This document shows, in pieces, positions 16,847 to 25,233 of a stretch of DNA of 64,000 nt. Below the pieces are notes generated by a model, which was given only the letters and a program-made list of their open reading frames with translations, was not told the DNA's origin and ran no database searches. Position 1 is the first letter of the stretch, and each line of letters starts with the position of its first letter. The translations under genes were made by a program, and so were the position numbers. The DNA is from Hymenobacter sp. 5317J-9 (GTDB lineage Bacteria; Bacteroidota; Bacteroidia; Cytophagales; Hymenobacteraceae), in the NCBI RefSeq assembly GCF_022921075.1, contig NZ_CP095050.1, positions 4,836,001-4,900,000 of the forward strand, given 5' to 3'.

Positions 16847-16936
16847 TTACTTCTTCTTGTGGCGGTTCTTGCGCAGGCGCTTCTTGCGCTTGTGGGTGGC
16901 AATCTTATGACGCTTTCTTTTTTTACCGCAGGGCAT
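16847..16936 (-). CDS. 29-residue basic AURKAIP1/COX24-type ribosomal protein
   Basis: A 29-codon gene starting MPCGKKRKRHKIATHKRK and ending in a run of lysines. More than half of the residues are Lys, Arg or His. It resembles the short Bacteroidota proteins with a COX24/AURKAIP1 domain, which is the family of mitochondrial mS38 and of mycobacterial bS22. By that relationship it probably binds rRNA in the ribosome, which is an inference. It lies 39 bp after the TPR gene on the same strand and is too short for ordinary gene length cut-offs. Codon use and the strongly constrained sequence support it being real. Confidence 0.85.
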   Translation of the reverse strand: MPCGKKRKRHKIATHKRKKRLRKNRHKKK

Positions 16937-16975
16937 GATGCTTGGGGGTTAAGTTGGTGATTGTGTGTGTCGTGT

Positions 16976-17935
16976 CTATTTCAGCTTGGCAATTTCTTCG
17001 TCCACCGAAGCGGCCAGAGCGGGGTCGTTGCTCAGGCCCTTGGCGGCCAGAAACGCTTGCTTGGCTTCTTCCTTGGCGCCGGTACGGGCCAAAGTTACGC
17101 CGAGGTAAAACTGTCCGTTCACGTTTTTCGGATTGACTTTCACCAAATCCTTGAAACGCTGCACGGCTTTGTCGTACTGGTTGCTTTGCACCGCCAAGAT
17201 GCCCATGTTGTAGAGGGCTTTCTCGTTGCGCGGGTCGGCTTCCAGCACTTCGCGCAGGAGCGAGATGCCCTGCACGGGGTTTTCGGAGGCCATGTAGGCC
17301 ATGCCGAGGTTGGTTTTGGCGTCGAGGTTGCCGGGCTGCTCCTTTAGTACCTTGGCGTACAGCTCCCGGGCTTTGCCACCGAGCAGTTTCACCCGCTCGT
17401 CAGATGCCGCAAAGCTAAACGCCTGGAAATAGGCATCGGCCGCCTGCTGCCAGTTGGCCGCCGAAGGCTTGGCCAGGGCCACTTGCTCCAGGTAGTAACC
17501 GGCGCTGTCGAAACGCTCCACGCCGTTGTAGCGGCGGGCCAGGGTGGTAGCCACCGCCGCCTTGGTAGCGGGCGTGGCGGCCTGGTATTCCTTCAGCAAA
17601 CGGCTGATTTCCTGCCGCTGGGCAGCGGTGGCCGTGGTATGCGGCGCTGCGGCGTCGGCCGAAGCGCTGTGGTTGTGGCCGTCATCGTCGGAATGGGCAC
17701 CGCCGTTGTCTGTCGCCGTGGCCGGCACCGGCCCCGAGGAAGCTTCGGTTTTGGAGCCGTTGGTGTTGGGCCCGCCGCCGTCTCGGTTGGCCGTGGCGGC
17801 GGCATCCTTGCTCAGCTCCGAACGGCTTTCCTTGGGCTTCACGATGCCCTTGGGCAACGCAAAAAGCCCTCCCACCAGCACGAGTGCGGCAGCGAGGACG
17901 ACCAATTGATGGGAAGCTGAACGGGTAGTGGCCAT
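16976..17935 (-). CDS. Membrane-anchored TPR protein
   Basis: 319 residues from the ATG at 17935; the open frame extends to a TTG upstream but the anchor begins at MATTRSASHQLVVLAAALVL. One N-terminal transmembrane segment is followed by a low-complexity Ser/Ala/Thr/Asp/His-rich linker (~residues 45-100). At least four TPR-like units follow, with typical NLDAKTNLGMAYMA and EKALYNMGILAVQSNQYDKA. The protein is therefore probably a periplasm- or cytosol-facing scaffold; its partner is unknown. Position between HU and the small ribosomal-type gene suggests co-transcription with the latter. Confidence 0.78.
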   Translation of the reverse strand: MATTRSASHQLVVLAAALVLVGGLFALPKGIVKPKESRSELSKDAAATANRDGGGPNTNGSKTEASSGPVPATATDNGGAHSDDDGHNHSASADAAAPHTTATAAQRQEISRLLKEYQAATPATKAAVATTLARRYNGVERFDSAGYYLEQVALAKPSAANWQQAADAYFQAFSFAASDERVKLLGGKARELYAKVLKEQPGNLDAKTNLGMAYMASENPVQGISLLREVLEADPRNEKALYNMGILAVQSNQYDKAVQRFKDLVKVNPKNVNGQFYLGVTLARTGAKEEAKQAFLAAKGLSNDPALAASVDEEIAKLK

Positions 17936-18067
17936 GGGCTGAAAAAAGCCGGCCGCCGGGGCTTTCCCTTGCGGAAAAGACACCGGCGGCGCGGCCGGCA
18001 ATTCTTCAGTGATTAATGATACATGGCTAAGGATTAATTAACCGCTAACGTCTAATCACCAGATGAT

Positions 18068-18376
18068 TTAGGCTTTGGCCGCGGTGGCTTTTACCTTCTT
18101 GCTGTTTTTGATTTTGGCTACGAAAGTCTTCGACGGCTTGAAGCTCGGGATGTAGTGCTCCTCGATGATGAGCGACGTATTTTTCGAGATGTTGCGGGCC
18201 ACTTTCCGGGCGCGCTTCTTGTTAACGAACGAGCCGAAGCCGCGCACATAGATGTTGTTGCCTTCCGTCATGGAATCTTTCACGACTTTGAAGAAAGCCT
18301 CAACAGTCATCAATACATCTGCTTTCTCGATGCCGGTCTTGGTGGAGATTTCGGCGATTACCTCAGCTTTAGTCAC
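18068..18376 (-). CDS. HU-family DNA-binding protein
   Basis: 102 residues. The HU/IHF fold is clear: MTKAEVIAEISTKTGIEKAD at the start, then VRGFGSFVNKKRARKVARNI, which is the DNA-binding beta-arm region. The FKPSKTF end is typical. The C-terminus carries an extra basic, alanine-rich tail (KVKATAAKA). It compacts DNA and assists recombination and replication. A full Bacteroidota promoter lies about 110 bp upstream, giving a long leader of about 105 nt. Confidence 0.93.
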   Translation of the reverse strand: MTKAEVIAEISTKTGIEKADVLMTVEAFFKVVKDSMTEGNNIYVRGFGSFVNKKRARKVARNISKNTSLIIEEHYIPSFKPSKTFVAKIKNSKKVKATAAKA

Positions 18377-18486
18377 GTTGGTATGGTACTTAAGGTGGTT
18401 GAAAAAATTACGTTTTTAGGCAAGAAAATCCCGAATTCCAGCGTAAGCCTTTGCCTGGTAGGCGGTTCGCCCTTGAATTGGGGCCA

Positions 18487-18517
18487 CAAAGGTAACCCCA
18501 TTTTTTTGTTTTACCAA
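18487..18517 (-). promoter_or_regulatory. Promoter of the HU gene
   Basis: On the minus strand, TTG (18515-18517), a 20-bp spacer and an exact TACCTTTG (18487-18494). This is a full match to the Bacteroidota vegetative promoter. Confidence 0.7.
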
Positions 18518-18566
18518 TCTACCCTCCGAAACAAAGGCTGGGTCCAATTTATTCTCTTTCAAAATT

Positions 18567-19649
18567 TTGACGAATCTTCCCTCGCGCCCATCCTTCCTCG
18601 CTTCTGCCCTGTTGGCCTGGTATCCGCGGCACCACCGCGACCTGCCCTGGCGCCACACACGCGACCCCTACGCTATATGGCTATCTGAGGTAATTCTGCA
18701 GCAAACCCGTGTGGCTCAGGGCCTCCCTTATTACCAAACGTTTCTGGCAGCCTACCCCACCGTGCAGGACATAGCCGCTGCGCCCGAGGCCGAGGTGCTG
18801 CGCTACTGGCAGGGCCTGGGCTACTATTCCCGGGCCCGCAACATGCACCGCACGGCTCAGCAAGTAGTGGCCGAGCACGGCGGCAAGTTTCCAGATTCCT
18901 ACGCCGAGCTGCTGAAGCTGCGCGGCGTGGGGCCCTATACCGCAGCCGCCATTGCCTCCTTTGCGTTTGACGAGGCCGTGGCCGTGCTCGACGGCAACGT
19001 GTACCGGGTGCTGGCCCGCATTTTCGGGCTGCACTCCGACATCGCGGCGCCCAGCTCGCGCAAGGAGTTTCAGGCCGTGGCCGACCAGCACATTCCGCCC
19101 ACGGCACCGGCCGACTTCAACCAAGCCATCATGGAGTTTGGGGCCCTGCAATGCACGCCGGCCAAGCCCGACTGCTTGTTTTGCCCCCTGCAAAGCCAGT
19201 GCTGGGCGTTCAACCATGGCCAGGTGGCGTTGCTGCCCGTAAAGAGCAAGGCCAAGGCTTCGCGCACGCGCTACTTCCATTACTTCGTGCTGCGCCACGG
19301 CGACCTGACCTACCTGCGGGAGCGCCGCGAGAAAGACATCTGGCAGGGCCTCTACGACTTTGCCATGGCTGAGACGGTGGAGCCCAACTTGCCGGCTAAG
19401 GAGTTGGTGCGCCACCTCGACGCGCTCGGGGCCAACCTCGACACCAGCCAAGCCGCCGAGCCCACGGCAGCTTACCGCCACGTGCTGAGCCACCAGAAAC
19501 TGGAGGCACGCTTCCACCCCATGGCGCTGACCCGTCCGCTGCCCGAGGCCACGCTGCGCGATTTGGGCCTGCGGGCTTATTCTGCCGCCGAAATTGAGGC
19601 ATTGCCAAAACCCAAACTCATTGCCAACTATTGCAGCCAGAACTTGTAG
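18567..19649 (+). CDS. mutY: A/G-specific adenine glycosylase MutY
   Basis: 360 residues. No ATG exists near the conserved start, so the TTG at 18567 is taken; it gives a short lead before LLAWYPRHHRDLPWRHTRDP. The catalytic glutamate is in WLSEVILQQTRV, the HhH motif is LRGVGPYTAAAIASFA and the catalytic aspartate is in VLDGNVYRVL. The iron-sulfur loop is CTPAKPDCLFCPLQSQC. A C-terminal NUDIX-like domain recognises 8-oxoguanine. MutY removes adenine mispaired with 8-oxoguanine. The order mutY, ssb, gld genes is conserved in Bacteroidota. Confidence 0.94.
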   Translation: MTNLPSRPSFLASALLAWYPRHHRDLPWRHTRDPYAIWLSEVILQQTRVAQGLPYYQTFLAAYPTVQDIAAAPEAEVLRYWQGLGYYSRARNMHRTAQQVVAEHGGKFPDSYAELLKLRGVGPYTAAAIASFAFDEAVAVLDGNVYRVLARIFGLHSDIAAPSSRKEFQAVADQHIPPTAPADFNQAIMEFGALQCTPAKPDCLFCPLQSQCWAFNHGQVALLPVKSKAKASRTRYFHYFVLRHGDLTYLRERREKDIWQGLYDFAMAETVEPNLPAKELVRHLDALGANLDTSQAAEPTAAYRHVLSHQKLEARFHPMALTRPLPEATLRDLGLRAYSAAEIEALPKPKLIANYCSQNL

Positions 19650-19806
19650 CAGCAGTATTTCCCCTGCTCTTACCTCCCAATTAAATTAGCCTTACGGGCA
19701 AAATATTTTAGCAAAATATTAGCGGGGGCCGATTTAATTCCTTATCTTTAAGGCAAGAAACGGCCGGGTGGCCTTTTCGATTCTGTATTTCCTAACGTGC
19801 ATTAAT

Positions 19807-20235
19807 ATGGCCGGAGTGAACAAAGTGATTTTGGTAGGCAACCTGGGCAAAGACCCCGAGGTGCGTCATTTGGAAGGCGGCGTGAGCGTGGCTCACTTCA
19901 CCCTCGCTACCAACGAGTATTACAAGGACAAGCAAGGCAACCGCGTGGAGCGCACCGAGTGGCATAACATCTCGGCCTGGCGCGGCTTGGCCGACATGGC
20001 TGATAAATTCCTAAAGAAGGGCCAGCAAGTGTACATCGAAGGCAAGCTTCGCACCCGCCAATACCAGGACAAGGACCAGCAAACGCGCTACATCACCGAA
20101 ATCATCGCCGACGAGATTTCGATGCTGGGCGGCCGGCCCCAGGGCGGCAACGGCCCAGCCAGTGAAGCCAACGGCTCGGCCGAGGTTCAGCAAACCTTCC
20201 GGCAGGAGCCGGAGCTGGACCAACTGCCCTTTTAG
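19807..20235 (+). CDS. ssb: Single-stranded DNA-binding protein
   Basis: 142 residues from the ATG at 19807 (MAGVNKVILVGNLGKDPEVR); the frame is open upstream to a GTG, but that extension is not conserved in kind. An OB fold spans the first ~105 residues, followed by a short flexible linker and an acidic tip ending DQLPF, which corresponds to the DDIPF protein-interaction tail. It protects single-stranded DNA in replication and repair. A TATCTTTA near-match to the -7 box lies about 60 bp upstream. Confidence 0.95.
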   Translation: MAGVNKVILVGNLGKDPEVRHLEGGVSVAHFTLATNEYYKDKQGNRVERTEWHNISAWRGLADMADKFLKKGQQVYIEGKLRTRQYQDKDQQTRYITEIIADEISMLGGRPQGGNGPASEANGSAEVQQTFRQEPELDQLPF

Positions 20236-20257
20236 TCAGTAGCGTTGTGATTTTGAG

Positions 20258-20290
20258 AAAAGCCCCGGCACTAGCTCGGGGCTTTTTTCG
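20258..20290 (+). terminator. Intrinsic terminator of ssb
   Basis: A 10-bp stem (20258-20267 with 20277-20286) followed by a T-run. It is placed between ssb and the gldD promoter, so gldD is transcribed separately. Confidence 0.9.
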
Positions 20291-20322
20291 TTGCCTTCGG
20301 CACAAGCCACCGGTTACCTTTG
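20291..20322 (+). promoter_or_regulatory. Promoter of gldD (and probably recG)
   Basis: TTG at 20291-20293, a 21-bp spacer and an exact TACCTTTG at 20315-20322. Transcription would begin near 20329, downstream of a possible TTG start at 20327. This supports the GTG start at 20378. Confidence 0.7.
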
Positions 20323-20377
20323 AAGCTTGAGGCGCGCACGGGGTCGGGCGCAGCCGTTTATCAACCTACTCTACGTG

Positions 20378-20962
20378 GTGTCGAACCTGAAAAAACTTCC
20401 GGGCCTGCTGGCGCTGGCGCTGCTGGTGGCCTGTTCGTCGGCGCCGGACTTTACGCCCAAGCCCAAGGGCTACAACCGCATTGACCTGCCGCCGCACCGC
20501 TACCAGGAGCTGCCGGGCGGCCACCCCTACTCCTTTGAGTACTCAAAAGAGGCTGTGATTAAGCGCGATTCCTCGTACATGGCCCAACCGCACTGGCTGA
20601 ATGTGTACTACCCCAAGCTGCACGCCAACGTGCAGATTACCTACATGGACGTGCAGCGTGACCGGCGCCTCTATAATAAGATGATGGAGGACGCGCGTAA
20701 GCTCACAGGCAAGCACGAAATCAAGGCCACGGCCATCGACGAGCGGATTTTGAAGACGCCCAGTGGCATGCGCGCTTCGGTGTTTGAGTTGCAGGGCGAG
20801 GTACCTAGCCAGTTCCAGTTTTATACAACCGACAGCACGCACCACTTCCTGCGCGGCGCCCTGTATTTCAAAACAGCGACAGCGAATGACTCATTGGCCC
20901 CGGTGATTGAGTACGTGAAGACGGACATGATACGCATGCTTAACACGCTGAAGTATAAGTAG
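20378..20962 (+). CDS. gldD: Gliding motility lipoprotein GldD
   Basis: 194 residues from GTG at 20378 (a second GTG precedes it). The lipoprotein signal LLALALLVACSS places the lipid-bearing cysteine in the right position, and the promoter location argues against the longer TTG-initiated form. GldD family features include PKPKGYNRIDLPPHRYQELP near the start, WLNVYYPKLHANVQITYMD in the middle and a C-terminal FLRGALYFKTAT. GldD supports gliding and type IX secretion. In flavobacteria gldE usually lies between ssb and gldD; here it does not. recG begins 11 bp after the stop. Confidence 0.87.
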   Translation: MSNLKKLPGLLALALLVACSSAPDFTPKPKGYNRIDLPPHRYQELPGGHPYSFEYSKEAVIKRDSSYMAQPHWLNVYYPKLHANVQITYMDVQRDRRLYNKMMEDARKLTGKHEIKATAIDERILKTPSGMRASVFELQGEVPSQFQFYTTDSTHHFLRGALYFKTATANDSLAPVIEYVKTDMIRMLNTLKYK

Positions 20963-20973
20963 ATGAGCGAAGA

Positions 20974-23073
20974 ATGAGTAATTTCTTCAACACCCGGCTG
21001 GAGTTTTTGCGCTCGGTGGGCAGCACCCAACGGGCGCAGCTGCTGGGCAAAGAGTTGGGCCTGTTTACCTACGGCGACCTGATTCAGCGATACCCGTTCC
21101 GGTACCTGGACCGCACGCAGGTGTACAACATTGCTGATTTGCACGACGACCTGCCTCACGTGCAGGTGAAGGGCATGCTGCGCGGCAAGGAGCTGATTGG
21201 CGAAGGCCCCAAGCAGCGGCTGGTGGCCAAGGTGGGCGACGGCACCGGCGAGCTGGAAGTGGTGTGGTTCAAGGGGGTGAAGTGGGTGCAGCAGGTTGCC
21301 AAAAACAATCAGGAATACATCGTTTTCGGCAAGCCGACGATGTTCAACGGCCGCCCGCAAATGGCGCACCCGGAACTGGAGGAAGTGAGCGAGAACAAGC
21401 CGGGCCAAAGCTTTCTGCAGCCGGTGTACAACACATCGGAGAAGCTCAAGAACTACCACCGTGTCGACAGCAAGGCCATCATGCGCATGGTAGCCGAGCT
21501 GCTGAAGCTGGCCCAGTCGCACATCACGGAGTCATTGTCGCCGGCGCTGGTGCAGCACTATGGGCTAATGCCCAAGGCCCAGGCGCTGCAGCAAATTCAC
21601 TTTCCGCAGAGTCCGGAATTACTGGCCGCGGCTAAGTTCCGGCTGAAGTTTGAAGAGCTGTTTTACGTGCAGCTGAAGCTGCTGCGGCAGCGCGACCAAC
21701 GCAAGGTGACGCTGGCCGGGCAGATTTTTAACCAAGTACCGACGCTGGTGGATTTTTACAAAAACCACCTCACCTTTGACCTGACTGGCGCCCAAAAACG
21801 CGTCATTCACGACATCTACAAGGATTTCTGTGCCGGGCAGCAGATGAATCGGCTGCTACAGGGCGACGTGGGCTCGGGCAAAACCATTGTGGCCTTCATC
21901 GCCATGCTGATGGCGGCCGACAACGGCGCTCAAAGCTGCATGATGGCCCCCACCGAAATTCTGGCCGACCAGCATTACGTGGGCCTGAAAGTGTACGCCG
22001 ACGCGCTGGGCATCAAGATTGGCAAGCTGACGGGCAGCACGCCCACCCGCGAGCGCCGCGTGCTGCACGAGGAGCTGCGCAACGGCACCATGCACATGCT
22101 GGTGGGCACCCACGCCCTGCTCGAAGACGTGGTGCAGTTCAAGAACCTGGGCCTGACAATCATGGACGAGCAGCACCGCTTTGGCGTGGCGCAGCGCTCC
22201 AAGCTGTGGCAGAAAAACCCGCACGTCATCCCGCACGTGCTGGTGATGACGGCCACGCCCATCCCGCGCACGCTGGCCATGACGCTGTACGGCGACCTCG
22301 ACGTGAGCGTGATTGACGAGTTGCCGGCTGGCCGCAAACCCATCGTGACGGTGCACCGCTACGATGCCAACCGATTGAAGGTGTTTGAGTTCATTCGTGA
22401 CCAGGTGAAGATTGGGCGGCAGGTGTACATCGTTTATCCGCTGATTGAGGAGTCGGAAACGATGGACTACAAGGACCTGACCGACGGCTACGAAAGCGTG
22501 GCGCGGGCCTTTCCGGAGTTTCAAATCAGCATCGTGCACGGGCGCATGAAGGCCGAGGAAAAAGACTACGAGATGCAGCGCTTCATCAAGCGCGAAACCC
22601 AGATTATGGTGGCCACCACCGTGATTGAGGTGGGCGTGAACGTGCCCAATGCCTCGGTGATGGTGATTGAAAGCGCCGAGCGGTTCGGCCTTTCGCAGCT
22701 GCACCAGTTGCGGGGCCGCGTGGGCCGCGGCGCCGACCAGAGCTACTGCATCCTGATGACGGGCTTCAAGCTGAGCAAGGACGCCCGCACCCGCCTCGAA
22801 ACGATGGTGCGCACCAACAACGGCTTCGAAATAGCCGACATTGACCTCAAGCTGCGCGGCCCGGGCGACCTGATGGGCACCCAGCAAAGCGGCGTGCTCG
22901 ACCTGCTCATTGCCGACCTTTCCAAGGACGGCCGCATTCTGAGCGAAAGCCGGGCCGCTGCGCAAGCCCTGCTGGCCGAAGACCCCAACTTGGTGCAGCC
23001 GGAAAACCTCAACATCCGCCGCCACATTGAGAGCTTGCCCGCTACGGCCGTGAATTGGAGCCGCATCAGTTAA
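20974..23073 (+). CDS. recG: ATP-dependent DNA helicase RecG
   Basis: 699 residues, typical length. The N-terminal wedge/OB domain is followed by the helicase core with Walker A GDVGSGKTIVAF, the DEQH box MDEQHRFGVAQR, and motif III TATPIPRTLAMT. Motifs V and VI follow (ATTVIEVGVNVPNA and QLRGRVGRG). RecG remodels stalled forks and Holliday junctions. It starts 11 bp after gldD and is probably co-transcribed with it. Confidence 0.96.
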   Translation: MSNFFNTRLEFLRSVGSTQRAQLLGKELGLFTYGDLIQRYPFRYLDRTQVYNIADLHDDLPHVQVKGMLRGKELIGEGPKQRLVAKVGDGTGELEVVWFKGVKWVQQVAKNNQEYIVFGKPTMFNGRPQMAHPELEEVSENKPGQSFLQPVYNTSEKLKNYHRVDSKAIMRMVAELLKLAQSHITESLSPALVQHYGLMPKAQALQQIHFPQSPELLAAAKFRLKFEELFYVQLKLLRQRDQRKVTLAGQIFNQVPTLVDFYKNHLTFDLTGAQKRVIHDIYKDFCAGQQMNRLLQGDVGSGKTIVAFIAMLMAADNGAQSCMMAPTEILADQHYVGLKVYADALGIKIGKLTGSTPTRERRVLHEELRNGTMHMLVGTHALLEDVVQFKNLGLTIMDEQHRFGVAQRSKLWQKNPHVIPHVLVMTATPIPRTLAMTLYGDLDVSVIDELPAGRKPIVTVHRYDANRLKVFEFIRDQVKIGRQVYIVYPLIEESETMDYKDLTDGYESVARAFPEFQISIVHGRMKAEEKDYEMQRFIKRETQIMVATTVIEVGVNVPNASVMVIESAERFGLSQLHQLRGRVGRGADQSYCILMTGFKLSKDARTRLETMVRTNNGFEIADIDLKLRGPGDLMGTQQSGVLDLLIADLSKDGRILSESRAAAQALLAEDPNLVQPENLNIRRHIESLPATAVNWSRIS

Positions 23074-23100
23074 ACTACGGTGGCGCTTGGCCAGTGGGCA

Positions 23101-23128
23101 AAAAAAAACGACTTCTGAAAAGTCGTTT
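23101..23128 (-). terminator. Intrinsic terminator for the small minus-strand gene
   Basis: A 9-bp stem (23106-23114 with 23120-23128). On the minus strand it is followed by a run of eight or more T. It may also slow polymerase coming from recG. Confidence 0.85.
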
Positions 23129-23139
23129 AGAGCATCTGG

Positions 23140-23367
23140 CTAGAACATTTCGGTAATAAAACCGCTGCCGCTTTGCTGCGGTTGCTGCTCTCGCGTGGGC
23201 TTCACGGGCTCGGAAGTGAGCACCTGGTGCACCAATACCACCGAAGAAGTATCGGGACGTGTTTGAGCGGTAACGGGTTGGGCAGCGGTAACGGGAGTAG
23301 TGGTTTTGGCAAACTTGCCCCCCACAATGAGGGCTAATAAGAGGGAAAGCTTAAGCAGAGATTTCAT
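23140..23367 (-). CDS. Small exported hypothetical protein
   Basis: 75 residues from the ATG at 23367. The first ~22 residues (MKSLLKLSLLLALIVGGKFA) are a signal peptide or membrane anchor. The remainder is Thr/Val/Gln/Pro-rich and looks unstructured, so no family can be named. It is bounded by a full consensus promoter and its own terminator, which is good evidence that this is a real single-gene transcription unit in spite of its size. Confidence 0.65.
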   Translation of the reverse strand: MKSLLKLSLLLALIVGGKFAKTTTPVTAAQPVTAQTRPDTSSVVLVHQVLTSEPVKPTREQQPQQSGSGFITEMF

Positions 23368-23391
23368 AATAACTATATATAACAGCGGGGT

Positions 23392-23422
23392 CAAAAGTAC
23401 GACGCAACTTGGATTCAGTCAA
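23392..23422 (-). promoter_or_regulatory. Promoter of the small exported protein gene
   Basis: Minus strand: TTG (23420-23422), a 20-bp spacer and an exact TACTTTTG (23392-23399), ending about 25 bp before the ATG. Confidence 0.7.
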
Positions 23423-23651
23423 GTACTTCGTCGGCAGGTCTTATTGAGCAGGGCTGAGAAGTTGGCGTGAAAAGTGGGCAGACAAATCCGTGAGGCAGTG
23501 GGTTTCTGAGGAAAAAGCACTTACACAAAGGAAACGGGTTCCCAATACGGAGGCGTTGCGAACAGGTTATGGTTGAGAGAAGATTTTTTTTCGAGGGGGT
23601 CGAGTTTGCGGCCTCAGCCGATAAAAACCTGGCCGCAAGCGCCAAAATGGC

Positions 23652-23659
23652 TACTTTTG
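23652..23659 (+). promoter_or_regulatory. -7 box upstream of the 490-residue exported protein gene
   Basis: An exact TACTTTTG about 30 bp before the ATG at 23690, with only a weak CTG at the -33 position. The rest of the 322-bp gap 23368-23689 holds the divergent promoter for the small gene and otherwise nothing recognisable. Confidence 0.45.
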
Positions 23660-23689
23660 GCAGCCCTGATGGGCCATATTTCATTTCTT

Positions 23690-25162
23690 ATGACGCAATC
23701 GCACTTCAAATATATTCTGCGCCGGGCCTGGCTGCTGGGCGCGCTGGGCTGGGGCCTCACCAACAATGATGCCGCAGCGCAAAAGGTAAAATCGGCACCG
23801 TTTAGCTATCTGCCCGAGCAGGGCTCTGACCGCTACGACATGCGCGTGCCCACCAAAACCCTGCCGCTGGCCGACGGCTCCGGCTTCGTCATTCTGGCTC
23901 ACCAAAGCGCCGGCGGCTACTCCGTGGAACGCTACGACGCCGACCTTAAAAAGCAGTGGAGCACCACCATCCCCATTACGCCCGGCGAAACCCTCGAAGC
24001 CTTCGGTCGCGGCTCGAAGCAGGCGCTGGTAGTGCTGCACCACAAAGACGACGCCGGCCAGAACCTGGCCGTGGTAGCTGTGAACCTGCAAAACGGCCAA
24101 CGCAGCCCCGCCAAAGTGGTGATGAGTGTGTCGCCCCGCGACCGGCGGCCCGGCGTATCCATCTCGCCCAACGGCAGCCGGCTGCTGGCCTTCCGCTACC
24201 TCACCTATGGCCAGCAGGTGAAGAGCATCGCGGCCACGCTCTTCGACCAAGACCTACTGAAGCTGGAAGACAAAACCTACGATTTCCGCGACTTGGGCGA
24301 CTTCTTCTCCCCCGCCGTGCACGTGGCCAACGATGGCACCCAGTACGTGACGCTGGTGAGCGACGGCATGAAGAAGCTGACCGTGCGCCGCTACCTGGCC
24401 GGCCCGGCCTCGGAGGTGAAGGTGCTGGGCGTGCCCGTGGGCGGCGTGTTTGGCGGGCGCACCGTAACCGTGCGCGATACCAAATTCACGGTGCTCGGCG
24501 ATGGCAGCCTCTACGCCGCCGCCTTGTGCGCCGACTACGCTACCGGCGAATACTACAGCCTGAAAGTGGTGAAATACGACTTTAGCGGCAGCGGCGACAT
24601 GAAATTCTCGCCCGAATTCCGCTTCACGCCCGCTTACCTGGCCGAGGTCAGCAAAGCCAGTGGCCTCGACGTGAAGCGCCTCGACGACGTTTACCTGGCC
24701 GACCTGCTGCTGAGCGCCGACAAGCAACTGGTAGTCATTGCTGAAAAGCATTTTGAGGAAGGCGGCAGCGAAGCGCCGGTGCACGCCCGCGAGCTGCACA
24801 TGTTCGGCTACAACGAGTTTGGCGCGCCCGCCTGGCACAGCATCGTGGCCAAAGACCAAGTGGCCCCCGCCGTGGATGCCTACACGGGCATCGGCTTCCG
24901 GGCAGCCATCTTCGGCAACACTCTGCAGCTGCTGACCCTGGAAAACCTGAACAAGAAATCGGACCTTTACCTACGCCGCGTAAACACCCAAACCGGCGTA
25001 GTAGGAGCCCCCGAACGCCTCAAGCTGAACGTGGCTGACGACCAGCAGCTGGCCTATGTGAAGGATTTCACCGCATGGCTGGGCGAGAAAACCATCATCG
25101 GCGTGAGCCGGCCGAGCAAGAAATCGGCGGCGCTTCAGCTGGAGAAAATAGTGGTGAAATAG
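23690..25162 (+). CDS. Exported protein of unknown function, probable beta-propeller
   Basis: 490 residues from the ATG at 23690; a longer start at 23573 is disfavoured because the -7 box lies at 23652-23659. The N-terminus (MTQSHFKYILRRAWLLGALG...NNDAAAQ) is an unusually basic signal peptide. The body is built of repeated beta strands with SPNGSRLLAFRYLTYG, HVANDGTQYVTLVSDG and FTVLGDGSLYAAALCADY, like the blades of a WD40/TolB-type propeller. I recognise no named family or catalytic site. It is a single gene with its own terminator. Confidence 0.68.
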   Translation: MTQSHFKYILRRAWLLGALGWGLTNNDAAAQKVKSAPFSYLPEQGSDRYDMRVPTKTLPLADGSGFVILAHQSAGGYSVERYDADLKKQWSTTIPITPGETLEAFGRGSKQALVVLHHKDDAGQNLAVVAVNLQNGQRSPAKVVMSVSPRDRRPGVSISPNGSRLLAFRYLTYGQQVKSIAATLFDQDLLKLEDKTYDFRDLGDFFSPAVHVANDGTQYVTLVSDGMKKLTVRRYLAGPASEVKVLGVPVGGVFGGRTVTVRDTKFTVLGDGSLYAAALCADYATGEYYSLKVVKYDFSGSGDMKFSPEFRFTPAYLAEVSKASGLDVKRLDDVYLADLLLSADKQLVVIAEKHFEEGGSEAPVHARELHMFGYNEFGAPAWHSIVAKDQVAPAVDAYTGIGFRAAIFGNTLQLLTLENLNKKSDLYLRRVNTQTGVVGAPERLKLNVADDQQLAYVKDFTAWLGEKTIIGVSRPSKKSAALQLEKIVVK

Positions 25163-25176
25163 CTCTCTGCCAACCA

Positions 25177-25216
25177 TAAAAAAAGGCCGCTCCTGATTCA
25201 GGAGTGGCCTTTTTTA
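25177..25216. terminator. Bidirectional intrinsic terminator
   Basis: An inverted repeat (GGCCGCTCCTG with CAGGAGTGGCC, one G-T pair) between A- and T-runs. It separates the convergent propeller-like gene and acyl-CoA dehydrogenase gene. Confidence 0.9.
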
Positions 25217-25233
25217 TTCACTGTGTTCGTGGC

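Noticed and set aside
23415..23684. 89-codon open frame on the minus strand between the small exported gene and the propeller-like gene
   Set aside because: It would overlap a full consensus promoter for the small gene, and its translation has no recognisable features.
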